The notes under the pieces are model-generated. The model saw nothing but the letters and a program-made list of their open reading frames with translations. It had not been told where the DNA came from and did no database searches. A stretch of 64,000 bases of DNA from NCBI RefSeq assembly GCF_007830125.1, contig NZ_VLLG01000004.1, positions 62,001-126,000 of the forward strand, given 5' to 3'. Below, in pieces: positions 43,728 through 54,800 of the stretch. A program made the translations under genes and the position numbers. Source of the stretch: Chitinophaga japonensis. Its GTDB lineage: Bacteria > Bacteroidota > Bacteroidia > Chitinophagales > Chitinophagaceae. Position 1 is the stretch's first letter. Every line of letters starts with the position of its first letter.

Positions 43728-43791
43728 GTTAACGATGTTTTACAGTGAAAAGAAATGATGATGGAATGTTGCGGAAGCACCGGGGGAAACA

Positions 43792-44034
43792 TCACCTGTC
43801 CGGGTACCGGAAATTGCTCAGGAAGGCGGCCGTGCCTGCGCCGTTGGAGGTCAGGAAATTCGCCATACCGGTGGACATGGCGGCATAACCGGCTCCTACG
43901 GCGGTGGCGTACGCGGTATAATCAACGGAACTGCCGCCTGTTGGGCTGGCAGCAAAAAAATCAAACAGCGCCCCTCCGGTAGTGGAGCGCAGTTCATGAG
44001 GAGATAATGACAGGAATTGTTCGATGTTTTTCAT
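43792..44034 (-). CDS. Bacteriocin-like precursor with double-glycine leader (peptide 2)
   Basis: 80 residues from ATG 44034; the longer open frame to 44133 adds 33 residues that do not look like a leader. The leader (1-21) is MKNIEQFLSLSPHELRSTTGG, with the same L-S/T-x-x-E-L...GG pattern as its neighbour. The 59-residue core is small-residue-rich (Ala, Gly, Ser, Thr) with a hydrophobic centre (TAYATAVGAGYAAMSTGMAN) and ends FRYPDR. It lies 64 bp upstream of peptide 1 on the same strand. It contains no Cys, so a lanthipeptide is unlikely. Confidence 0.65.
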   Translation of the reverse strand: MKNIEQFLSLSPHELRSTTGGALFDFFAASPTGGSSVDYTAYATAVGAGYAAMSTGMANFLTSNGAGTAAFLSNFRYPDR

Positions 44035-44133
44035 AGTACAACAGTTTAATGGATAAGAAATGGTTGCATGCTCATCGCTATTATTAACCCGCTGGCAGCA
44101 AAAAGGTTTAAACAGGGGCGGCAGTAAGGGCAT

Positions 44134-44160
44134 AAAAAACGGGACACTCAGTGTCCCGCT
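44134..44160 (-). terminator. Rho-independent terminator of the 1461-residue T9SS cargo gene
   Basis: Stem CGGGACAC (44140-44147) with GTGTCCCG (44151-44158), loop TCA; on the minus strand the stem is followed by six Ts. Confidence 0.85.
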
Positions 44161-44199
44161 ATATCAATAAATAATTATATGATGCTTTTTCTTATTCGG

Positions 44200-47100
44200 T
44201 TACCGTAGCACGTTCACGATACCGTTCAGCACTATCGGCGCACCGTCTGCTTCGTTCTTGTAGGTCACCCACCAGATATAAGTGCCCACATTGGCCTGCG
44301 GGCCGCCGTGCAGCGTGCCGTCCCAGCCTTTCCTGGGATCGCTGTCGGCATATACCAGTTGTCCCCAGCGGTTATAAATGCGCAGTTCGTAGCCGTACAT
44401 TGCGCCGCGGCTCAGCACCGGGCGGAAACGGTCATGCCGGCCGTCGCCGTTGGGGGAGAAGGCATTGGCAAAGGTAGGTTTCGGATCGCAGGGCGTGTAG
44501 GTCACCGTAATGTCGTCTTCCGCGCTGCCGCAGTTGTTGGACACGGTCACGGAATAGGTGCCGGCCTGGCTTACGCTGAAGGTAGGCTCGGTAGAGCCGT
44601 TGGACCACAGGGTGTTGCTGATGCCGTAGCCGTCTGCACGCAGGCGCAGGGTTTCCCCGTTGCACAGGATGGTGTCGTTGCCCAGCGCTACCTCGGGCAG
44701 GCCGTCGCAGTATACGGTAATCACCTGCCGGGCGGTGGCCACGTTGCCGCATTGGTCGGTGGCGGTCCAGGTACGGGTGAGGCGGAAGCTGCCGCAGGCG
44801 CCCGGGATGTCTACCGGTTCCTGTGTTTGTGTACGGCTGATGCTCACGCTGCCGCAGTTATCGGTAGCGGTTACGTTTGCGGCCGGTTCCGGCACGGCAT
44901 CGCAGGTTACCTGCGCATCCGCCGGCGGCGGTATGGTAAATACCGGGCGGGTGGTATCCTGTACGGTAATGGTTTGTGTAAGGGTGCTGGTGTTGCCGCA
45001 ATCGTCCGTGGCGGTCCAGGTGCGCAGCACCTCGTAGTGGCAGTTGCCGCCGCCAATGTCCCGCACCTGGTCTGCAGCCGTAGCGGTAATGGTATTACCG
45101 GTGCAGAATTCCGTAGCGGTGAGCGTAACGGCAGGGGGGATGGCCCCGCACTGCACGATGGTATCGGCGGGCGCCGTGGAGGTGAATGCCGGCGGCGTCA
45201 GCTCCTGTACCGTAATGGTCTGTACCACGCTGTTGCTGTTGCCGCAGGGGTCCGTAGCCGTCCAGGTGCGGATCAGGCGGTAATTGCTGGCGCAGGCGCC
45301 GACAATGGTCTGCCGGGTTTCCACCGGTGCAATGGTCATAGCGCCATAGCAGGAGTCGATCGCATCCAGGTCAATGGCAGGCGGAATACCGTCGCAGTTT
45401 ACCGTAGTATCTGCCGGCTTGGGCGTGATGAACACCGGGGCCGTTCTATCCTGTACGGTAATGGTTTGCGCTGCGGTAACGGTAAAGCCGCACTGGTCCA
45501 CGGCGGTCCAGGTACGGGTAATGGTCTGATCGCAGCCGTTCACCGCGGTCTGGTCTGTATAGGATATGCTCAGGGGCATGTTCCTGTATGGTGCATGGCT
45601 GAACTGCGGCATGCCGAACAGGGCGGTATAATCCTGTCCCTGCCTGCATTCCACGGTCAGCGGGTCGGGCACAAAAACGACGGTAGGCGGCTGGTCCACC
45701 ACGGTCACCACTACGGAGTCACAATCCGAATTGGCGCAGGCGCCGGCGCTTTCTGCACGCAGGTAGTAAGTGGTGGTCTGGTTTACAGCCACCGTAAGGG
45801 CAGGGCCGGTACCCAGCGGGGTACCGCCGCAACTGCCGGCATACCATACCCAGTTGGCCCCTGCTGCCAGGGCGCCGCCATAGGCGGTCAGGTTCACGTT
45901 ATCGCCGGCGCAAAGTTCCGGCCTGTCTGCTACTACGGAATCCGGCATTACGGAAGCCGCTTCCACGGTTGCGGAGAAAGCGATGTCTGCGCGGCAACCG
46001 GGACCATCGTTCTTAATCGTCAATATAAAATCATAGGTACCGGGCGCCATGCCGGCAGGGTAGGGCACCGTAATGGGAGAACTGCCCAGGGCCTGGTCCA
46101 TTAAGGCCGTAAAGCCAGGCATGGCATTGGCGGCTGCCGGCGCTATGTCATATTTTGTCGGGTTGTCGCTTACGGAAGTAAAGGGCAGGGAAATAGCCGC
46201 CGTGCTGTTACAGGAGCTGGGCACTACGTCCAGCACAATACCCGGTTCATTCTTCTTGCTCAGGATCACGGTATCCGGTTTGCCGGTACAGGCGGCATTG
46301 GAGATGGTCCAGGTCAGCATCACATCCTGGATGCCGGTGACGGTCACGGTCGTGTTCTCCGCGTTGGCGTTGTCAATGGCGGCCGTGCCCTGCAGCAGGT
46401 CCCAGGCGCCTATGGCGCCTGCCGGCGGGGTGTTGGCGGCCATGGTAAATACGTCCGTGGTACCGCACTGGGTCTGGTCCGGTCCGGCCAGGCTGGAAAT
46501 GGGCACTGCCACATTCATCAGCACGACAGTGTCGGTGCTAACGCAGGCTGGGTTCGATGTTTTGTGCACCGACCATACCAATGTGACAGATTGCCCACCG
46601 CCCAGGCCAGTTATAGGAGTCATAGGATCGGCAATTGAAGTGATAACGGCGCCGTTGGCAGGACCGGCAATGCTCCATTCTCCCGCTTCGTCCGCTCCCG
46701 GCATTGCGTTCATGGTAAAATTCCCGTCATTGCACTGGCGGATGGTATCCGCGCCGGCGTTTGCAACCGGGATATCCATCACCGTTATATCTTTTGTGGC
46801 GGTCACCACGCACATGCCGTTGGTCACCGTGGCCGAGTAAGTGTTTATACCCGGCGCGGGAGGCGTATGCGTTATTTGCGTGGTGATATCATTGGTGGGC
46901 GTCCAGAGTATCTCGTAGAGCGCCAGTGAATTGTCTATTTCCAGCGTTATGGCATCGCCCAGGCAAATGTTCTCCGGCCCGGTGATGGTATCCAGCACCG
47001 GCTTGTCGTCCACTATCACCACGGCATCGCCCGTACGGGAGCAAACGCGGCCCGCGCCGTAGGATTTATAACCGGTAACAGTGTACACAATGGAGGAGGT

Positions 47101-48585
47101 AGGCCATACCTCTACCTGTTCCGCGGTAGTATCCAGCGGCAGGTCCCATACATATTCATCGAAGCCGCCGGTGGCGACCAGGATAGCCGTATCGCCTATA
47201 CAGATCTCGTTGTCCGCTACTTCCACTTTCGGGTTAGGCAGCAGGAGCACCTTGATGGGTACGGAGGGCGCGGCGCAGCTTTCCGTATTCAGGTCTTCGT
47301 ATATCTGTAAGCGAAAGTAGATACTGTCTACAGTGGTGGGATTCCCTTCCAGCAGCAGCGCGCCTTCCACGAAATGCAGGGCGTCGGTGGTGGTGCCGCT
47401 CACGCCATCGCCATCGCCGTCGATGGTGGTCCAGGTGGTGCTGTCATGGCTGTACTGCCAGATATATACCGGGTTCTGGAAATAATTTTTCGGCGTATAG
47501 TCCGATGTAAGATTGGTAGGGGAGCCGGCGCACATGGTATATACGGTGCCCAGCGGGTCCATCTGCCCGTCAAAGAAAGAGTAGATATAAGGCGTACAGT
47601 AGGCAAATGAAATATCGTCTATGGCAATATTGTTGCCGCAGCCACCGGAACCGGCATTCCTGATCTGCACGATCACATCGGTGTTGGCGGGCAGTGTTTT
47701 AAAACTGAAAGCATACTCCTGCCAGCCGTAGTTATTTACCGTGGTTTGCAGGGGGATGGAAATATCGTTGGTGTTAAAGGAGGCCAGTACGGTAGTGCCG
47801 GTTTGATCCAGCACTTCAAAAATAACGCCGGGGTTCTGGTAACCGGCGCAGCCGTTCTCGAAAAAGTTCGGGTTATCAATATTTTTGAACCAGGCGCCCA
47901 GGCGGTATACGGCGCCTTTACAAAGGCCGTTGACCGCCTTGCGGTAGAGGATGTTCTGCTGGGCGTCGCAATTGGCGATCAGCATGGCGCCGTTGGTGTT
48001 CCTGGTATGGTCGTTCGTGGCGATCCAGTCCGGGTGCAGCACATTGTTGGTGGTACTGTGCACGTAATATTGTTCGGGCTGTAGGGCTGTGGTGGTATTG
48101 GCGGTATACTGGGTGGTGCCTCTTGCGATGTCCAGCGCCATGGGTATGGTGGTGGTGCCAAAATCCTCCGTAAAGCCGGCCAGGTCGGTAGTGGTGGCGC
48201 CCTTGCATACGGGCATGGCGCAGTCTGTTACGGTAATGTCAGCATCGATCAAATAATGAGCGCCACCAGCATCCACCATGTCGGCCTGCACCTTATAGAC
48301 GCCGGGCACCATAAATTCAATAACGATGGATTGATTAGCAGCCTGGTAGGTATTTACGGCTCCATATAGGACGTTATAATCTGTACCGGGGGTACCGATA
48401 TTCACAAGCCACCTGGTGTCGGTTATCGTTTGTCCATTCACGTAAGCATTCAGTGTGGCGTAACGTTCATTATCGTCTGCAGTAGTGCAAACGGTTTGGG
48501 GCGCATTGATCACTGCTTGCCCGAGCACGGTCCCACTACTCACAAAAGCCATGATCAGGCATAGGAAGGCTGATAGTCTTATCAC
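44200..48585 (-). CDS. Giant secreted protein with T9SS type B (gliding-motility-associated) sorting domain
   Basis: 1461 residues. A Sec signal (MIRLSAFLCLIMAFVSSGTVLGQ) precedes an N-terminal module (about 30-440) that ends GGCGNNIAIDDISFAYCTPYIYSFFDGQ..., shared with the larger paralogue at 48828. Ig-like modules follow, then four to five HYR-like repeats (about 1010-1340) each with RTWTATD-CGN and TITVQD. The C-terminus has the CHU_C/type B signal: FANAFSPNGDGRHDRFRPVL, YELRIYNRWGQLVY, KGWDG, GTYIWWVTYK. It is therefore probably exported through the type IX system and held at the cell surface or released. A role in adhesion or gliding is likely but not shown. Confidence 0.92.
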   Translation of the reverse strand: MIRLSAFLCLIMAFVSSGTVLGQAVINAPQTVCTTADDNERYATLNAYVNGQTITDTRWLVNIGTPGTDYNVLYGAVNTYQAANQSIVIEFMVPGVYKVQADMVDAGGAHYLIDADITVTDCAMPVCKGATTTDLAGFTEDFGTTTIPMALDIARGTTQYTANTTTALQPEQYYVHSTTNNVLHPDWIATNDHTRNTNGAMLIANCDAQQNILYRKAVNGLCKGAVYRLGAWFKNIDNPNFFENGCAGYQNPGVIFEVLDQTGTTVLASFNTNDISIPLQTTVNNYGWQEYAFSFKTLPANTDVIVQIRNAGSGGCGNNIAIDDISFAYCTPYIYSFFDGQMDPLGTVYTMCAGSPTNLTSDYTPKNYFQNPVYIWQYSHDSTTWTTIDGDGDGVSGTTTDALHFVEGALLLEGNPTTVDSIYFRLQIYEDLNTESCAAPSVPIKVLLLPNPKVEVADNEICIGDTAILVATGGFDEYVWDLPLDTTAEQVEVWPTSSIVYTVTGYKSYGAGRVCSRTGDAVVIVDDKPVLDTITGPENICLGDAITLEIDNSLALYEILWTPTNDITTQITHTPPAPGINTYSATVTNGMCVVTATKDITVMDIPVANAGADTIRQCNDGNFTMNAMPGADEAGEWSIAGPANGAVITSIADPMTPITGLGGGQSVTLVWSVHKTSNPACVSTDTVVLMNVAVPISSLAGPDQTQCGTTDVFTMAANTPPAGAIGAWDLLQGTAAIDNANAENTTVTVTGIQDVMLTWTISNAACTGKPDTVILSKKNEPGIVLDVVPSSCNSTAAISLPFTSVSDNPTKYDIAPAAANAMPGFTALMDQALGSSPITVPYPAGMAPGTYDFILTIKNDGPGCRADIAFSATVEAASVMPDSVVADRPELCAGDNVNLTAYGGALAAGANWVWYAGSCGGTPLGTGPALTVAVNQTTTYYLRAESAGACANSDCDSVVVTVVDQPPTVVFVPDPLTVECRQGQDYTALFGMPQFSHAPYRNMPLSISYTDQTAVNGCDQTITRTWTAVDQCGFTVTAAQTITVQDRTAPVFITPKPADTTVNCDGIPPAIDLDAIDSCYGAMTIAPVETRQTIVGACASNYRLIRTWTATDPCGNSNSVVQTITVQELTPPAFTSTAPADTIVQCGAIPPAVTLTATEFCTGNTITATAADQVRDIGGGNCHYEVLRTWTATDDCGNTSTLTQTITVQDTTRPVFTIPPPADAQVTCDAVPEPAANVTATDNCGSVSISRTQTQEPVDIPGACGSFRLTRTWTATDQCGNVATARQVITVYCDGLPEVALGNDTILCNGETLRLRADGYGISNTLWSNGSTEPTFSVSQAGTYSVTVSNNCGSAEDDITVTYTPCDPKPTFANAFSPNGDGRHDRFRPVLSRGAMYGYELRIYNRWGQLVYADSDPRKGWDGTLHGGPQANVGTYIWWVTYKNEADGAPIVLNGIVNVLR

Positions 48586-48772
48586 TGGTCTGAAGTATTA
48601 CTAAAAAACAATATTATTCCGAGCAGAGCGTAGTTGGCGTACCTCTATTAGTTAAATTGTTGGCATAGGTATAAGTTCCACATTTACAGCCCGGTACACT
48701 AGAAATAAAGCATGTAGCAATTTGTCATTTTACTAAAATATTAAATAATTAAAAATATCTATGTGTTGTTTT

Positions 48773-48810
48773 AAAAAAGAGGGATTCGCATGAGTGGAAT
48801 CCCTCTTTTT
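48773..48810 (-). terminator. Rho-independent terminator of the 2870-residue T9SS cargo gene
   Basis: Stem AAAAAGAGGGATTC (48774-48787) with GAATCCCTCTTTTT (48797-48810); on the minus strand the stem runs into a T tract. The rest of 48586-48827 is AT-rich upstream DNA of the neighbouring gene with no gene-like content. Confidence 0.85.
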
Positions 48811-48827
48811 ATAAAAGTGATTACTGG

Positions 48828-51800
48828 TTACTTGATAACGGTTACTTCACCCTTGATCACGTTCGGGTTGCCGCCCGGCATTTTCTTGTAAGTGAGCCAC
48901 CATACATAGGTGCCTACGCCTACCGGTTCGCCGTGGTACCTGCCGTCCCAGCCTTTCTTGCTGTCGCGGCCCAGGTAGATCAGCTCACCCCAGCGGTTGA
49001 AGATGCGCAGCTCATATTCATACATCGGTCCTTTTACCACCGGCCTGAAGGAGTCGTTCCGGCCGTCGCCATTGGGCGAGAAGGCGTTCGGGAAGGTCGG
49101 TTTCGGATCACATTGCGTATAATCTACTGTTATCTGGTCGGTATAGCTGCCGCAATCGTTGAACACGGTCACGGTATAGGTGCCGGCGCGGGTCACATCC
49201 AGGAACGGACCGGTAGAACCGTCGGACCACAGCACGCTGGTAACATTGGAGCCATCTGCACGGAGGCGCAGCGTTTCGCCGATACACATCATGGTGTCAT
49301 TGCCCAGCTCTATGTACGGGGTGGAGGTCACCCATACTTTCACACTATCCATGTATACGCGCTGGCAGAAGCGGTCCATTACAGCCAGCCGGTACTTGCC
49401 GGTAGCGTCCACCTGTTTCACCGGGTTGGGATCGCCGTCGTCCCAGAGGTAGGAGATGGCGTCCTGGGTGGTGCCGTCTATCGTAATACGGCCTCCCGGG
49501 CAGATCTCCCTGTTGGGTCCCAGCTCCACGTTGATGCCGGGCTGCAGGCGTACATTCACGGTATCTCTTACCATACAGTTATCCCTGGTTACGGTTACCC
49601 AGTACAGGCCCGGCTCATTCACCACGATAGAAGGGGAGGTAGCGCCGGTGGCCCAGCGGATATCCCCGCCATTAAGCACGTTCACGGTGAGCATGATGGA
49701 CTGGTCAGGACAGATCGCTGTATCGCGGTTCAGGCTGATATCCGGCGGCGGATTTACGGTTACGTTCACCGTGTCGATGGTGATACAGCCGCTCTTGGTC
49801 ACCCTTACCCAGAATTCTTCCTGCGTGCTTACCAGTATGCTGGAAGTGGTGGCGCCGGTGCTCCAGAGGTAGGTGGCGTCATCAACAAAGGCATCCAGTT
49901 TCACGCTCTGGCCGCGGCATATGCTGGCATCCGGCAGGTTCACCAGCGGCATGGGTATCACGTCTACCCGGATGGTATCGGTGGTTACGCAAACGCCATT
50001 GGTAACTGTTACCCAGTAAGTGCCGGCAGTGGACACATTGATGCGCTGGGTGGTTTCACCGGTAGACCAGCGGATGGTGTAGTTGAAGTTGGCAGCGCCG
50101 GCATCCAGTATCAGGTTGTTGCCACCACAGATGGTGGTATCCCTGCCCAGGTTCACCATGGGCCTGGTGCTGTACTGGAGATCGTATGTTACGGTATCGG
50201 ACACACAGCCGGTTACGCCGTCCTGCACGATGAAGCTGGCCTGCGTAGCGCCGTTCAGGTTAAACATATTGCTTGCCTGGGACAGCGGCACCTGTACGGC
50301 ATTGGCGGGTGTTACGCCTACCAGGGTATAGATCGGGTTGCTGACATTATTCTGTAATTGTAAAGTGAATACCGGGTTGTCGGAACAGTTCACCGGCAAT
50401 ACAGGGTCCAGCTCCGGTTTCGGGCATGGGTTCACGGTAATGCGCTGTACCATTTCGGCAGACTGGTTGCCACAGTTGTCGGTGATGCGCCACCTCCTGA
50501 TGATGGTGTAGCCGGCGCATACGTCCCTGGTATAGGGGTCTTCTACGGCCGTTACCCTTCTCGGGAAGCCGGGATCGCAGTTGTCGGTAGCGGTGAGCTG
50601 GGGAGCTGCCGGGATGGCGTCGCCACAGTTCAGTACCAGGTCTGCAGGTGCGGGCGCCAGTACCGGCCCGGTGGTATCCTGTACGGTGATGATCTGGCGC
50701 ACCACGGAGGTGTTGCCACATGCATCTGTGGCGGTCCAGGTGCGTATCAGGCGGTAGTTGCTGCTGCAGGCGCCGGGAATGGTTTCGCGTACCTGGCCGC
50801 GGCTGATGGTCACGTTGCCGGCGCAGTTGTCCGTTGCCGCCACGTTATTGGCCGGCGGCGGTAGCTGGTCGCAGTTCACAGTGGTATCTGCCGGCGGCAG
50901 TACGGTGAACACCGGTCCTGTTGTATCCTGTACGGTGATAACCTGCTGCATGCTGGCCGTGTTGCCGCAATTGTCCGTGGCGGTCCAGGTGCGTATCAGG
51001 CGGTAATTGTTGCCGCAGTTGGGCTGCAGGTCCGTCCGCTGCTCGCTGGTCACTACCTGCACGTTGCTGCTGCAGTTATCCGTAGCCGTTACTGCAGGCC
51101 ATGCAGGTACGCCATCACATTCCACGGTCACATCTGCAGGTTGCGGTATCGAGAACACCGGGCGGGCGGTATCCTGTACGGTAATGGTCTGTTGAACAGT
51201 GGCGGTGTTGCCGCATTCATCCCGGGCCATCCAGGTACGGATGATCAGGTAATTGCTGGCACAGGCGCCCGGTATATTCTGACGGGTATCCGTAGCGGTT
51301 ACCGTGATGGTGCCCGGCGTACAGTTGTCTGTGGCCGTCAGGGTGGGCGCTGCCGGTACGGCATCGCAATTTACGGTGGTATCCCTGGGCGGTGTTACGG
51401 AGAACACCGGGCGGGTGGTATCCTGTACGGTGATGGTTTGTGTCAGCGTAGCGCTGTTGTTACAGCCGTCTGTAGCGGTCCAGGTGCGTATGATGCGGTA
51501 GTTGCTGGCACAAGCGCCTGGTATATCCTGGCGGGTTTCCACCGGTGTTACCACGATGGCGCCGGAGCAACTGTCATAGGCGTTCAGGTTCACCGCCGCC
51601 GGGATGGCGTCGCAGTTCACCGTGATGTCGGCAGGCCTTGTGGAAGTGAATACAGGCGCTTCCGTATCCACTACCGTAATGGTCTGGGATGCGGTGGTGG
51701 TCAGTCCGCAACGGTCCGTAGCGGTCCAGGTACGGGTAAAGGTCCTGGTACAGCCGCTGATGGTGGATGCGTCTGAGAATGTAATCGTGAGCGGCTCGTT

Positions 51801-54800
51801 GATATAAGGTGTATGGCTGAACTGCGGTGTGCCGAACAGGGTGGTGTAATCCATACCCAGCCTGCAGTTCACCGTCATCGGAGCCGGAACGAACACTACC
51901 ACAGGCGGCCTGGTGATCACGTAGATCTTCACCGCATTGCTGATGCTGCTGGCGCAGGGGCCGGAAGTAACCACCCTCCTGAACCAGATGCTGTCCTGGC
52001 TGACGGTGCCCGGTGCATAGGTAGCAGCAGTAGCGCCCGGGATGTTGGTAAACCCGGTAGTGCCGCTGGTAGTGCTGCGCTGCCATTGATAAGTATAGGT
52101 GCCGTTGCCGCCGGTGATGGTGCCACCACCGATAGGCGCAGCGGTTTCATTTGCACAGATGGTCTGGTCGGCGCTGATGGTATTGCCTGCTACTACGTTC
52201 AGGTTGGACAGTACCACATCGTCGGTGCTGGCGGCACAGGGGCCGTTGGTAACGGTCCAGCGCAGGGTAGCGCTTGCGCCGGCAGGTACCTGTACGGTGG
52301 ATGTCGGGCTGGCCGGGTTGGCAATCGTAGCGGAGCCAGCTACCACTGTCCACCTGCCGGTGCCTACAGCGGGCGCCGTGGCGGCCAGGGTGAAGGTGGC
52401 GTTGTTACACTGTTCCCGGTCCGGCCCGGCTGCAGCCGTAGAGGGCAGGCGGTAGCTTACCAGCGTTACATCGTCGGTGCTGGCGGCGCAGGTGCCATTG
52501 GTAATGGTCCAGCGCAGTACTACGGAGTCGCCTGCATTGACCGTTACGGTAGAGGTAGGGCTGGCCGGGTTGGCGATATTGGCGTTCGGGCCATATACTA
52601 CCGTCCACCTGCCGGCGCCCACGGTGGGCGTGTTGCCGGCCAGGGTAAAGGACGTTACGTTACACAGGCGCTGGTCAGGCCCTGCCGCAGCGGTAGTGGG
52701 CTGGGCATAGCTTACCAGGGTGATATTATCGGAAGTAGCGGCACAGGTACCATTGGTAATGGTCCAGCGCAGCACCACGGAGTCACCTACTGCCACAGTT
52801 ACAGTGGCGTTCGGATCATTTATATTACTGATGGCGGGATTGCCAAATACCCTTGTCCAGGTGCCGGTAGCGGTAGCTACAGACGGCGCGTTGGCGTTGA
52901 GAGTAAAGGAAGTGACATTACACAGTTTCTGGTCAGGACCGGCAGCGGCTGCTGCGGCCTGGCGGTAGCTCACCAGCGTTACATTATCGCTGCTGGCAGC
53001 GCAGGTGCCATTGGTGATGGTCCAGCGCAGTACTACGGAGTCGCCTGCGTTTAACGTTACGGTAGAGGTCGGGCTGGCCGGGTTGGCGATATTGGCATTC
53101 GGGCCATAAACTACCGTCCACCTGCCGGTGCCCACGGTGGGCGTGTTGCCGGCCAGGGTGAAGGACGTTACATTGCACCCGCGCTGGTCAGGTCCTGCCG
53201 CAGCGGTGGTAGGCTGGGCATAGCTTACCAGGGTGACGTCGTCTGTGCTGGCCGGGCAGTTACCATTGGTAACGGACCAGCGTAGTATTACGGAGTCGCC
53301 TACGGCTACTGTTACGGTAGAAGTGGGACTGTTCGGATTCGTGATGCTGGCAGCGCCATATACTATGGTCCACCTGCCGGTGCCTACAGCAGGCGTGTTT
53401 CCGGCCAGCGTGAAGGAGGTGACGTTACACAGTTTCTGATCGGGCCCTGCCGCAGCGGTGGTGGGCTGGCGGTAGCTTACCAGGGTCACATCATCGCTGC
53501 TGGCAGCGCAAACACCGTTGGTGATGGTCCAGCGCAGCACGATGGAATCGCCTGCATTGACTGTAACGGTAGAAGTGCGGCTGGCAGGATTGGTGATAGT
53601 GGCGTTCGGGCCGTATATAATGGTCCACCTGCCGGTGCCTACAGCGGGTGCATTAGCGGCCAGTGTAAACGATGTTACATTACACAGGCGCTGGTCCGGC
53701 CCGGCCGCCGCCGTGGTGGGTTGTCGATAGCTTACCAGGGTCACATCATCCGTAGAAGGCGTACAGGCGCCGTTGGAGACGGTCCAGCGCAGCACTACGG
53801 AGTCGCCCGCGTTCACCGTTACGGTAGAAGTGGGGCTGGCCGGGTTGGCAATGCTGGCATTAGGACCATATATTACGGTCCACCTGCCGGTGCCTACTGA
53901 GGGCGTGTTGGCTGCCAGCGTAAATGATGTCACGTTACACAGGCGCTGGTCGGGGCCGGCAGCCGCGGTGGTAGGCTGGCGGTAGCTTACCAGTGTTACT
54001 TCATCACTGCTGGGCGTACATACGCCATTGGAGATGGTCCAGCGCAGCACGATGGAGTCGCCCACATTCGCTGTTACGGTAGAAGTGGGGCTGGCAGGAT
54101 TGGTAATATTGGCATTGGGGCCATATACGATGGTCCACCTGCCGGTACCCGCGGTGGGCGTATTGCCCGCCAGGGTAAAGGATGTTACATTACACAGGCG
54201 CTGGTCGGGACCGGCGGCTGCGGTGGTGGGCTGGCGATAGCTCACCAATGTTACGTTGTCGCTGCTGGCGGTACAGGTGCCGTTGGAAATGGTCCAGCGC
54301 AGCACGATGGAGTCGCCCGCATTTACGGTAACAGTAGAAGTGGGGCTGGCGGGGTTGGTAATATTGGCGTTGGGGCCATATACCACGGTCCACCTGCCGG
54401 TGCCTACAGTGGGCGTATTGCCCGCCAGGGTAAAGGATGTTACGTTACACAGGCGCTGGTCGGGACCGGCGGCTGCGGTGGTAGGTTGACGATAGCTTAC
54501 CAGTGTTACATCGTCGCTGGCAGCGGGACATATCCCGTTGGTAACGGTCCAGCGCAGCACCACAGAGTCGCCTGCGGCTACTGTTACGGTAGCTGCAGGA
54601 TTGGTTAAACTGCTGATGGTCGGTGTGGCGCCGGAGGTGTATACCACACTCCAGGTACCGCTGGCTGTGGGCACGCTTGATATCGTTGTAGCATTCAGCG
54701 TAAAGCTGGTCACGTTACAACGCTTCTGGTCCGGCCCGGCATTGGCCAGGCTGGCCGGGTTAATATAGTTGGTCAGTGTTATCTGGTCATCCTTGCCAGG

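Noticed and set aside
44308..46104. 598-codon plus-strand open frame
   Set aside because: Antisense to the 1461-residue T9SS protein, whose signal peptide, modules and sorting domain are clear; the shadow frame shows no recognisable domain.
52190..54743. Repeat array considered as CRISPR or satellite DNA
   Set aside because: Units are 255 bp, in frame and without spacers; they encode repeated protein domains.
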